Shown piece by piece: positions 27,701 through 40,794 of a stretch of DNA of 64,000 nucleotides. The position numbers and the translations under genes were made by a program. The notes below the pieces were generated by a model, which saw only the letters and a program-made list of their open reading frames with translations, was not told the origin of the DNA and did no database searches. Each line of letters starts with the position of its first letter. The stretch's first letter is position 1. The DNA lies in contig HG738138.1 in assembly GCA_000499405.2 (NCBI GenBank), positions 21,710,824 to 21,774,823 on the forward strand, read 5' to 3'. The DNA comes from Onchocerca volvulus. Its lineage: Eukaryota; Nematoda; Chromadorea; Rhabditida; Onchocercidae.

Positions 27701-30700
27701 CACCCTTATAATGCTGATGTCTCAATGTAGATAGGATAAAGTGTGAAGTGCATAAAGCATATACAGTGTACAATATCTATTTTATAGAAGCAGCAATAAT
27801 AGTACCTGATAAAAAAAGATGTTTAAATTGAATTAGTCGTAACCTGTAATTCTCCAGTTCTTGGATTTCGGCCAAGCTTCGAAGTTAATGCCTTAGCCGT
27901 GGCTGTAACTCCGGCAACACCATTTGCTAGTGGATTATGTGTCAAATCTGCCAAATCGGGAACTGACAAACGGCGTTGATCGGTCCGGAAACTTTCACTG
28001 GAACGTGCCCTGTTATTAAGAATAAGTTTATTAAATCATACACTTTGTATTCTCCAAATTTCAAAAGAATTTCAAATTTTTGATCAATCTAATTTTTTCC
28101 TGAAATGCAGCATGCATTAACAGCATTTCAAAAGCATGGAAAAAAAAAAAAAAAAACAGCTACAAGAGCAAGAGCACTCATAACTGTTTATTGGGATAGG
28201 CTAAATGGAATATCAAATCTTCTCTGAGATCAGTTCGAAAACTTCGAAATATGTTCCAAAAAAAAGACTTATCTAACATACCTTAAAACGACGTTAATTT
28301 TGCCGAAATCAATTTCACTTGTTTCTTTGCGGTAATTTCGTTGCTGTTGCTGACGAGATCTGGAATTTGCTTCAGAAACAGCAACTGTTGCTTCTTGTCT
28401 ATAATCAAAATCACCATAATATTGTATTTCAATGAAAACGCAAAAATTAATAGAAATATTCAACAAAATAATTCGTTAAAATTTTTCTGAAATTGATTTT
28501 TTATTTTAAACTATTTATCTGCAAAGTAATTTTATCCTATAGAAAAGTGAGAAAAGAGAACTGCATCACTAGACATAAAAATTGTTATTGCACAGCTTTT
28601 TTATTTTATAGAACTTTCAAATTTTATATTGCCTGAAAAACTACCTATTTCTGATTAGTCAAAACAGTTAAACGGCATACTATGAAATAATCTATCATAT
28701 AGGACTAAAATATATAATAAATTCATGCGATCCACTAAAGAGCATATTTTACTCTCTAGTTTGAAATATTTCTCATTTTAAATAAAAAACTTTGTGGCTT
28801 TTTGTGGCTCAAATGGATTAACAAAAATTAAAAATTTAAATATTGAAAACAAGAAAAAATAACGAGTAGATAAGAACTCTGTCTTCTTCTTCGGCTCAAC
28901 AGAATAAAACTGTTATGAAATCTAAGTCGAAAGAGAGGTCTACTCTTACTAAACACCCATGTTGAAGTTTTGTTAAAATATGAATGGCAAGTTTGTTTTC
29001 ATTATGAAAAATCTTCCACAAATTTTAGATATGAATGAAACCACGTAAAAATATCAATAAGATAAACTGAAAACTAAATGGCAAATTGAAACATTAAACT
29101 GAAAGTCTTCTAATCTACAACTGAAATGAATTTATGAACGAAGAAAAAATAAGTTCAAAATAACAGAACAAAGATATAATTGAGCTTCTAATAGAACTTA
29201 CATCCTTATTCCAAACGATATGAAACTAAAAATTAATAAAAGTATAATTTGAACGGCTATTCTTTTGTTTTATTTTGCCGTTTATTAATGCTAAAATAGT
29301 TTTCCTTTTAAATAATTTCTAAGGATATAATCAAAAAATCTTGAAAAACTATTGAATAATAACCACATATGCATTTTAAAGATGAAAAGGTGTGAAAGAT
29401 AAATAGCAAAAAAGGGCAATAAATGGAATGAATACTTTTTCCTTTTCAATTCTTCCAAACATTTAAGCAAAGTATTTTCATCAAAGCACGTGGATGGTGG
29501 CATCAAAGCACATCGAACACTAACATTACCACCAGTACCAGAATTATTATGCTTTGTATAGTAAGCAGCGGTACGTGGTACATATCCACTCGTCAAATCG
29601 CTCCGTTCACGCCTCAGTGTTAACGGTTTCGGTTTCACAGCTGGTTTCGGATTTGCTGAAAATATGAAACTGAAGATAAAGAATTAAAGACAAGATAAAA
29701 ATATTCGAACAAATAAATGGGAAAATATGTTATTTTATTTTATGTGAATTTCCAAGTAAGGAATCTTAGATCAATCAGTACCGATCAGCAATCCGTACTG
29801 GATATTAGTTACTGCATGTTTCCAAATACTAATTCTTGAAAAATAGGTAATAATAGAAATGAAGGAATGGAAATAATGATGTACCGATATAATAATGATG
29901 AAATTTATAATGATGTACTTTCACTTATTAAGTTATTCATATTGAAATATTGTGTTTTCTGACTAATATTCAAAATAACGAACGGGTATTACAACATAAT
30001 AAATCTTCCTAACAACGAATGCTAAAATAATCTGAAAATGAAAATCAGTGTTTAAATTCAAATTAAAATAAGGCTTTGGTAACAGAAAAAAAAAAAAAAA
30101 AGATACCAGTGAAGTGCAAATTCGAGCCATTTAATTTCTGGATTTCTTCCTGAGCAATAAGATCTTTGGCAGAACGACCTGGTTTGAAGGTGTGAAGGGA
30201 AGATACGGCATGCTGAAGAGGTCCGGCAAACCAATTCCGTTTAAGAAATGAGCAATCAGCAGGACGTTCGGCGCTGTATGATTGCAAGGAATTCGAGTCA
30301 TATTGCGTAGATAGTGATGAAGTCGATGAAAATGCAAAAGCTGACTGACTTCTGAAAAAGTATGATGTGAAAATTTGTATACGATAGGAAAAATTTTTTT
30401 CCTACAATGCTAATTGAATAGTAAGAAAATGGGGATGAAAACGATGACTTTTTCAAAATTTATTCGCTTAGTATGGCCAAAATTTTCTGAAAGAATAAAT
30501 AACTAACGATGTGATTCTTCGCTCTTCCAAAGGAGTGAAAGTATGACACTGAGCCAAGTTTCTTATTTCAGGCTTTGTTTTAGCATTCCTTTTGCTATTA
30601 TTGTCAGTAATACCATTAACATTGCCGGTTTTTGTATTTGATGAATTTTCTGAGTGAAATATGTGCCTTAATGATGACCGCTGTCCCGAAATGGTTGCAT

Positions 30701-33700
30701 CATTACTAACTCCTGAGCTACTTTGGGATGATGTCATATGTGAACTACATGTTTCAGTAGCTACTAAACCTGAAAATAATTTAATTTTTTAAGACATTTT
30801 GAATTTTTATTTAGAAAACTTCGTCTTGAAGACATATAAATCAATGACAAAAAATATGTGACCAAAATAGGATATCTCCGTAGGATTATATGGATATAAA
30901 TTATATTAAAATAGTTAATCTGATAAAGAAACAAAAATGTAAACTCTTAAACACTTATCAATTAAAAGTGCATCTATCTTGCAAATTTTTTCTAATTACT
31001 TCCTTTTTTTGTTAATTTGAAGAAAAATATAGAGTAAACCTTTATCCATAAAAGCATTAGCTAAAGTTTTAACACGCTGGCCATTGGTCCGTTTGGAAAC
31101 AGAACTATCATCCGTTGCAGTTGATACATAATGTTTTGTGAAACTTGAACGCCTGCGATTATTTGACGATTCCAAATTGGAATACTTCTGTGACGAATGT
31201 GAATCGTTACCTTCTTGTGCTATATTACTCGTCCAGAAATCTATAATGAATTCAATCACTGAAAGTAGTACTGTTCCCAGGAAAATGAAATTTAAACTAG
31301 TTAAAATAAAAAAAAAGGATATAAAATTGAAATAATGAATAATTATACAAATGAAATGCAGATACGGTCCTTCTTTTATACTCAAAGATGAATTTTTGAA
31401 TTTGTTATATTAAATGTGAGGAGTTTCTTTTCTTCGCTTCATAAAACGGTGATTATCGCATAAATAATGATAAATATAAACTAGAAATGAGTGATGACTA
31501 TCGATTATTTTAAACCGCAAAAATATGATCAAAAAATGGTCGGTAATCATCATTTAATTTTTCATTTATACATTACAGTTTCTTACATAGGGCCCATTGA
31601 AATCAGTAGCAAGCGATTTTTTGCATATGGACATCAAAAACAAATAAAACGATCATAATGTTTTACATGTTAAGACGTGTGATTGTGTATTTCAATTGCG
31701 TCAAGAACAGGACTAAAGAATGACCAAAGTTCTAATTTTTAGTAAAAATACTGTCTGCATAAACATCGAAAAAGTGAAAAGATGTCAATAAAGTAGTGGT
31801 GATGTTATTAACATGAAAATAACAGCGTAATATCAGAAATGACAACAAAATGCGAAAAATTTAGGAGAACAATCCCTTTGGAAATCATTACAATGAATTT
31901 ACTAAAAATGAGCGAATGATGTAAAAGAAATATATATAATTTTTTCGAAAAAATCAAAACAAGCTCACGAAATTCCACTTTTCGAGTCGATAATAAAATC
32001 TAAAGAATTTAAAAAGCTGAAACAGAATCTGCCAAATTATTTAAGTTATTACCGAAATAGTGACAAGCGCTAACAATGCCGAAGAATTACTGCTAAAATC
32101 CAAGAGTTATAACAATAAATAGCTGTTAATGAATATATTTTTACCATGCTCTGCAGAAGCTTCATAATCTGGATTTTCCATAATCTTTTTTACTTTTAAA
32201 GCAAAATTATTTTATTAGTATAATCAACTTTTATATACATTTCTTCGAAGTGGATGTATTGATGAATCATGTAGATAGTGCTGAAACTAATCAGCAAGAG
32301 CATTTTTCATTGCATCGGTTATGTTCGGCTCTATGGCTTTATATAGTAGTACTACAAGAAAAGATCTGACTAGCACGGGTTCTTTTCTGATAACGGGAAT
32401 TCGGGAGTTAATCACTGCGTCCATAGTTAATCCATTTCTTGGAAGTAATCCCCTCCATTTTGCAATATCGTTCATATCAGTAATAATTTTTACCATAATG
32501 TTTCATCTTAATGATAAAAATATCCATTAGATCTCTTGCAACTAACCTTTGATTACAAATATCAAGAAATTTGCTAAATGAAAAAAAAATAAAAAAAACT
32601 CTAGTCAGTACCTTATTTTCAGTATTGATATTCTTTTAAGTCTTAAGGCTCTTTATTTGTTTGAAAAGAGAAAATAAAATATCTGTCAATACACTAGAAC
32701 AAAATGCTAACTGAAGAAAAAATACCAGCCGGAAGTAAACAATAAATTAAATTTGAGTTCCTATAAATTGATTCTTAAAATAAAGTGATCCTCAAATTTC
32801 TTAGAACTCATCTATTTTTATTCTAATTAATTTTACAGTCTGGGAAAAAGAAACATATCCTTCTGGGATTCAAAAAAGAATCAAAAAAAGAATTAGCGGA
32901 AAGAATCCAGAGATAATTGCTACAAGCTACATGTGCAAAATAAGGAAAAACTCTTTGGCTTCTCAACCAAACATCACAAAATATATAAATACAGCAACTT
33001 TTTAAAATGATTACCAATAAGATAAATAGAAACATAGATATGCATAAATAAAAGTAAGCAAACATAAATTTACAACATCATATCGGCAAACACACCAGAT
33101 AAATTTCCATCTCCTTCGATCAGTTTTGTTTTTTTTTTGAAATTTCAGAAACACTTTAGAAACAACAAAATTACTTTTGTCGAAAGTCATCTTACTAGGA
33201 CTTTCGGAAAATATCAAAATTTTGAAATTCAAATATGGTAAACGTCAACTTTTAACTTGTCATTCTTTAGTATAAAAAAAAAAAAAAAAAAAAAAAAGAA
33301 ACAAAATGGTGACATACATATATTTTTTCTATTACTTTTGTTATGTATATAACATATATATAACAAAAGTAATAAAAATTATAATAAGATATTCAGTGAA
33401 ACATGACGTTTCGCTTTAACAAGTATTCTTAGAGAAAAGTCTTCAAAAAATTTCTGAAAGTGAGAAAAGAAATCTTACATTTCCTTACTCTTTTCAACAT
33501 TAAACTACTTTTAAATGTTTGTTTTGCAAACTATGGAAAATACGAAAAAGCAATGAAGGAATAAGCTGGACAAAGAATATCTAATTTACCTATCAACTGG
33601 GAAAATAGTTGATATCATTTCTGAAAAGGAATGTCGCAAAAATTTTTGTCGATAATTTTGTAATAATTTCACATTCCAATAGAAAAAATGCACAAAAATT

Positions 33701-36700
33701 AAATGATGCATATTACACAATACAAATCGATAATATAAATTTCGAGATTACAATATATAATTTAACAGCTTTATAATACTTCCACAAAAAAGTATCATAG
33801 TGAGGTATAGAGAATGTTAATTCAAAGAACAGTTTTAATTTGTGGATGAAAAAACAATCAATGTCGGAGCCGAAAGTTAATATGAATAATAAAACATTTA
33901 CAAACGAATAAAAGGTTAAACAGCTCTTATTTTAATAATACCTTCTTTCCATAACGAAATGAAAGAAATAAAAAAAAAAAAATAATAATCACACAAGTGA
34001 CAAATGATAATAAGAAATCTTGATGTGATAATCTTAAGAATTAAAAAAAAAAATTTGAAAAACCTTGGGCTGGGAGATGAAAAACAATTTTCATTAAAGG
34101 CATAAATAAAAAATAGAATTGATTTCCTATTTTCTTAAAACATTTTAATGAAAGCATGAGAAAGACACATGGAAAAATGTTGTATATTGAACAAATAAGT
34201 CTATTTAAGAGATAGCAGAAAATTAATTAAAGGAAAACTAAATGTATTTGAGTTTTTGATACAGATCAACTGATCTAAGAAGGCTAATCAAGAAGAAATT
34301 GATAAACTGCAAGAGAAAATAAAAAAAGGTAGATTTGACTTAAATGACTTGACAGGGATGCTAAAAACCCTTAGAAAAATGGATGGTATCAGGAATATAA
34401 TGAGATCCATCCCAAGCTTGTTCAAAAAAAAAAAAAAAAAACTGGATGATTTTGGAAAAATAACATAAAATCTTGTTTGAAAACAAAAAAATTAATTTCA
34501 TTATCTAAATCTGTTCGATCTCAGATAAATGATCCTAAAAACGAGGATTTATGTAACTCTATTTGATTTTATAATGATTAAATAAGTTTTTAAATATATT
34601 TTGGACTGTTAAAAAGATATGAAGCCTGAAAATTAGTTCCATAATAACTCTGTATTTTCCAAGCAATTTCTCTTATATTATTACATATATATTTATTTTC
34701 ACTGTTCCATTTTTGCACATGACTATCTTCTATCGAAATAGAAACAGCCAAATCAATTTCTATTTTTCAGTAATAATAATTTTAAGCAACTATTTATAGT
34801 TTAAATTTAAGGAAAAAAAAGTACTAATCAAGTAAAAGATAAGTTTAAATTGTTAGAACTTTATTGATTTTCTTATTTACCTAATTTATAAAAGAAAATG
34901 AAAATGGGAGGAGTTCATACCATCTACGCAAAATAAAAAAGCTCCGGTCATATGATTTTTATCAGAGAATCAAAACAAGTTATATATGGGACGGATTTGT
35001 GATTAACAGCAGTTTCAGAACTTCTATTTTCATCACAATCACTTAATTATCTATACTTATCCATTTAATTCACTACAAAATCTGGTTTGAGTTGCCTTAT
35101 AGTAATGCATATTAAAAAAATAGTGACAGTGAAGCACAATTAGTGGAAGCTTCAGGAAAACTAACAAAATATGAAAAAAAATTTATTTCGAGTAAAGTAC
35201 TAACAAAAGATTACTTAGATATTATACAAGTCTAGGTCAGATACAATACAAGTTACAGTCATATAACAGCTTATAATTCATACGATTGCAATGATGCTCT
35301 AGTATTGAGCCAAAATTTTCGTTCTTATTTATTATTTAGCGATAAAATATGCAATAAAAGGGAAGAGCAACAAAACATGAAAGTCAACGCTAAAGGTCAC
35401 CGTTCAAAGATAAATAAAATTGGTTAGAACCATGATTATTGATTTTCTGCAAAGTAAATAAAACTTTTGTTTGATTTCAATTATTTTGTTACTGGATTTA
35501 TTTCAGGCGACTATTTGAGTGATTTTTTTTTCGTTCCCTTTCTTTTCAGAACTAAAATAACTTAGGAATTTTGAACCTCAAAATTAATAGAATGGTACGA
35601 TGTGCAAAGTGCATCAATCGTTATGATAAAGCAAAAAATGAAGAAATTAATGACGATCAAGCAATTCTCTACTAAATATCGTTTTCTTCAACTTCTTTCA
35701 TATTCTGTAATGGTTTTAGATTCTAAAATACCAATTACTGCCAGCTTTCAAGAATGCTTAATTCCACATTTTCAAACAATGCTGAAACTGTAATTTTTTC
35801 AAACCAGTAAAGGACCATCAGATCGAAACAGCAATGAATGCCAAATAATGAATAATTTAACCGATCCAAGTAGTGCACTGAAATGGGTCAATTTGTCAAA
35901 AAAATATTCAATACAGATGTAATTTGATATTTCCAATTTTTATGGAAAAATCAGATATAATGCATATCTTTCCATCATTTTCTGAATTAAATATTGCGAA
36001 ACTGTAGCTATGCAATAATAAGAATATCTGTTGGGATTATTTTAAATTTGAGATTCAAGAATCCCACAAAACCCAAAAAAATTTACGAGCTTTTAAACTA
36101 ACATATTTGACAAATTATAATTTATTTGTTTCCATCCCGATGTTCGCAGTGGGCATTTTACCCTAAGAAAACTCTTGAAAATGAAAACCAGGAAAATCTA
36201 TAAAGCAAAACTTTATCCTCGAAATGTTCGCATCATAAATTTAAGAAACACAAACTCTTAAAAACAAACATCTATGAAACACTTTCGGGAAAAGCATGTT
36301 AACTATTTGAAGGGACCAAAAAACAAAGCAAATGCAAATCCTCGAACATGCTAATTAAGTGATTTAAGTTAACTTAAGCATATCCATTCAGTCATAAAGT
36401 TGAATTTTAGAAAAACTGGATCAAACTTCCACTTGAGCTCACGAAAGAATAAAAGATTTCATAAATTGTATAAAAAATATTTTCTCATCGATTTTTTTGT
36501 CTTCATTAACATAAAATGGAAACCCAATTTATCATAATCCGGATTTACTATCAATTATAGGAAAAAAAAAGAGAAATGATTCGCCAAACTTAAAGATTTC
36601 CTGAAAAAATCAGAGCTGAATTGCTTATATAGGAAATGTCAAAAAATTTTCAAGTAAATTATGAAGATTTATAAGAACCATTTATGATAATCGTCGACTC

Positions 36701-38443
36701 CTATATGCTTGAAATTTTATTAAACCATTTCAAAAAATTATAAAAATTAAAAACTAGTAATAATAACAAAGATAATAAAATAAATTCACAAAGCAAATTC
36801 GCCATTCCTTGTTAGAATTTAAGTAAGCAAAGAATCTAGATAATACATGGATTTTCAATATTGAATAGTGTAAAACTCTTCAAAAACAGATATAAAAAAA
36901 GGGAATATTAAAAATTTAGTAGTTCGGATTAATATACAGATCAAAAGAATCATGCAACAGGAATGAAGTGTAACCAATTTCTTTATTTTTAAAGACTGAG
37001 ATGCTATATCTCAATTTGAATAAATTTAAAATTTCTTTCACAAAATTTTTCTCAGTAATCTTATAAATGTTAAAAAAATTCATCTTTCGCTGTTATACCT
37101 TCTTCGGACTATTCGAAGACCAATTTTACTTTAATAAAATTCAATTTATTTGCCTATTACTGACCAAGTTCAACTATTGCATTGCTTTATTCCAGTAAGT
37201 CTACAACTACTCAATTTCTGCATACGAAATATCAGAAAAAGGATTTCAACTTCCAAGTTCAAAAAAGATTTCAATCTTTACATAACTGAATTAGACAACA
37301 GTAATGCGAAATATTTCAAAAAAAATATATATATATATATATATATATAAAGTGTATTTCCACATTTTTTCACAAATAATGAAACTAACGAGTGCATTGA
37401 GCATTTGGAACATTTTTTCCGTAACTGATTCTAAAACACTATTATATTAAAACATTAACTAGATACTATATTTTGAAATAGAAGAGCAAAATATGAACTT
37501 TTCGATGAGGAACATCGAAAATGAATCGCAGTGCACAAAAAAACAAATTTATGCTATGAGTCAACAGTATATATTTGATGTACCTCTTTTTGTGTCGAAG
37601 TACATAGAGATAGAGTTCTTTGAAACGATTTTCGTGGCATGTAATTATGAAAAAAAGAAAAAGTTATTTGAAAAAAAGAAAAAAAAAGTTAAGAATAATT
37701 TATCATTTTACTGAAGATAAAAAATAATATACGTAACTTGTCCGTAGTTTTACATTCAAAGTCAGCTCTCAAAAAAGTAACGATAAAGAAAATTCTAAAT
37801 GCAAGATAGGAATATCTACCTGAATCCAAGACGGATTATTGTTCTGGGTAATAGTGATTACAATAGGAAATTTAACTTTACAAAACAAAAAATTTATGGC
37901 TAATATTTTGATCGATATTTTAAAATTGCCTGAATTTTTCATAAATGTTTTAATAGATATATTTTCCACAGAAATTGTCTTTCACCAGGTATCATATCAT
38001 CTTTTAAGCATCAATCCTACTATTTACGGCAGTACTAGTTTTCAGGGGCCTATAACTGCATCTCTTTAGATCAAGCATATTGCATAATAATTATCTATCT
38101 GGTATCTTACAAGATATGCATTTAATCCTCAATCATCGCTGAAAAAGGTTCTTGACATTCTCTTACTAATACTTTGTATTAATTTAACACTGATTTATAA
38201 TTTAATCTAATTTTTCATCTTCATCCCATCGGTTAAGCGATTAGTTTAACTGAATCGATACCAAAGTCAAGATAGTTAAGAAATGAAGTGCACAAAAAAC
38301 GATGCATAAGGACCCAAGCAGTGCAAATTATTCATTAAAGGATAGTTCCTTTCTTACACAGGAATGACAGATGGATGCTCAGAAAAGGACAAAGGTCATG
38401 GATAGGAAAGTGTTTCATTGTTCCACCAATAATCAACACTCAC

Positions 38444-38477
<34 letters not shown>

Positions 38478-40761
38478 TTTCCGTTTATAGTGAATGTTGC
38501 TGGTAAGATCACGCAATCGCTGACTAATTTCAATGGACTCAAAGATAAAATGCTCAGCAGAAAAAGTCGTAAATAAATGGGAATAGCACAATCGTTAGTT
38601 CGAATTTGAAAACTTCGAAGATGAGAATCTCTGGTTTACAAAATTGGAAAAAAATGCATCAAATCACTGTGTTTAAGAATAGGATCCGAAATAAGTTTAT
38701 TGAAATCTAATATAATTTACTTCCGATATAAGTTTATTTGATGTCAAAATCGGCAGGATCTTATGACTTACTTCTATTTAAAAATTTTGTCTAAAACATG
38801 CGACATCATGTGCTTCCAAATTAAAATGCAAACTTACTATATCAATACATTTATCTAATGCAATATCGCTTTATTAAGCAACTTAATCTAAACTAACAGA
38901 AAGCAAGAATGATGATAGCAATCACGCAGAGGATGGACTGATGTCCGGATATTTATTAGAAGCAGTGATATTAGAAGCAGTTCTCAGAAAGGATATTTAT
39001 TAGAAGCAGTTATCAGTCATGAATCTGACAGAAAAATAAACTTCGTAGCAAAAAGTTTCCTTCATATTTTCATTAGCTTTCAACTTTTTATCATCTTAAA
39101 TTCGAAAGTAGAATTAGAGTTTTCCAATATTCAGAAAAAGAATGGCTGCAAGGAAACCTAATTAATCACTAGAAATACAAGATGTATCATGTGAACAATT
39201 ATTTGAATAAAGGACATTAAAGGACAATGGCGGAAAATGCAGAGAATGAAAGAATACGAAGTACTACACTAACCTTGACCCATCAGTGCCAGACTCTGTA
39301 ATTGCATGCTCGTACAACAGCGAGTAATTGCAATTGGTAAAACAAGATTCGTCTGAAGTTCTTCGCTGTAAATCAAACGAATCATAGAAAATAAATTTCT
39401 TCATGCATTCAAATCTTTTTTTTTGTCATTTCAAAATTCTATTTTCCATTTCAAATTTAATCATAACAAGCAAGAGATGAATACTGGGGTAAATGCAAAG
39501 CAAATTTATAAAAATTAGTATATAGGTATAACAAAATCAAATATTAATATAAGTTGTTTTTTTTTTCTTTTTTTTTCAGTGGAAACTTCTACAATCTTTC
39601 CTTTTCAATATATTAGTGCAATCTTGTGTAATATTCCTAATTTTAAAATGAATCTTCTATTCAAAATGCATTTCTGATCTAACGAATATTTGACATTAAT
39701 TTTACCGAAGCATAACTACTTCTAACTTTGGCACTATTCTATGAAATTAAACCGCAGAGAAATATAAAAAGCTAAAGATTATGAGTTTCGATTTTCGATT
39801 TATCAATATATCGTATGTCCAAAGAGCCAAAAAAGAATTTTGCTAAAGCATAATATACTCTTACTATCCTAAACGTCCACGAGTACATTACTATTCCTAA
39901 TCCTGATGATTTCAAGAATGTTCTTTTGAAAGAAAAGATTTTTATAAAAATACAATAATATATTTCAAAAATGCAATTCGAATTTTAAAACCTTTGGGAA
40001 ACAAAATTTCGAATTTTGTCAGAAATACTTAGACCGTGACATCCAAAAATTTAAACTTACCCATTGAGACAGTAGTGTTCAATCAATAAAGGAAGCGATT
40101 TAAAGTAGTAAGGTGATGACTCTATACGTACATTTCTGTCTGGACCGGTTGATTCAATAAGGTAATGATCGATATCGGACGTTAAGCCAGGAGGTGAACG
40201 AATACTTAATGCCATGGCATCAGGTTTTGATGATGACCTCACGATAAAAGCCTAAAAATATTTACTGGAATAAATTTATTTAATTTTGCAAAATATTCGA
40301 TACGGAAAATTCAAGAGATAATGACTGTGATTGATGGGAATGTGAAAATTTCAAATTAACCTTGAAATTTGCACGCTAGATCAATTCATAGATATAATGA
40401 AAGCAACGAAGCATAGGCATTCTAAAATCCTAATCAAACTGCCAGAATGCACTATTTTTATGATCTGTTTATGAAAAATGATTTTCTTGTTTGAATTTAA
40501 AAAATGACTAAATTATTTGTCATATGTGTAATTACCCCTTCTTTCATTGGGCGAAGTAAATGGGAAGCAGCAGAACGCCCAATATGCTGCAGATACCAAA
40601 TGGGATGTGTGCGGATAATTTGCTCCAGCAACGTGATCCCTTTTTCACTTCCAGTTTTTGAGCCATCTTGATTTTTTACTTTATAGTTTGATGGCTGCAA
40701 ATATACTGAATTATATCTGAACTTGAAGTGTGTTATTTCTTCATCAATATTTATTTTCTTG

Positions 40762-40794
<33 letters not shown>

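Larger units (their letters stand above)
31241..39273. other. rin-1 intron 8 (8 kb) hosting a bacterial gene fragment
   Basis: Separates the SH2 exons from the rest of rin-1. Besides the BI-1/YccA fragment (32290-32530) and the possible alternative exon (32145-32181), it holds (AT)n runs at 37325-37350 and 38446-38476, a hairpin at 33331-33373 and a short triplicated word near 38947-39010. The remainder is AT-rich with chance frames only. Confidence 0.6.

Noticed and set aside
32287..32496. 69-codon minus-strand frame that could pass for a rin-1 exon
   Set aside because: It is the complement of the BI-1/YccA fragment, ends in a stop, and lacks suitable splice sites.
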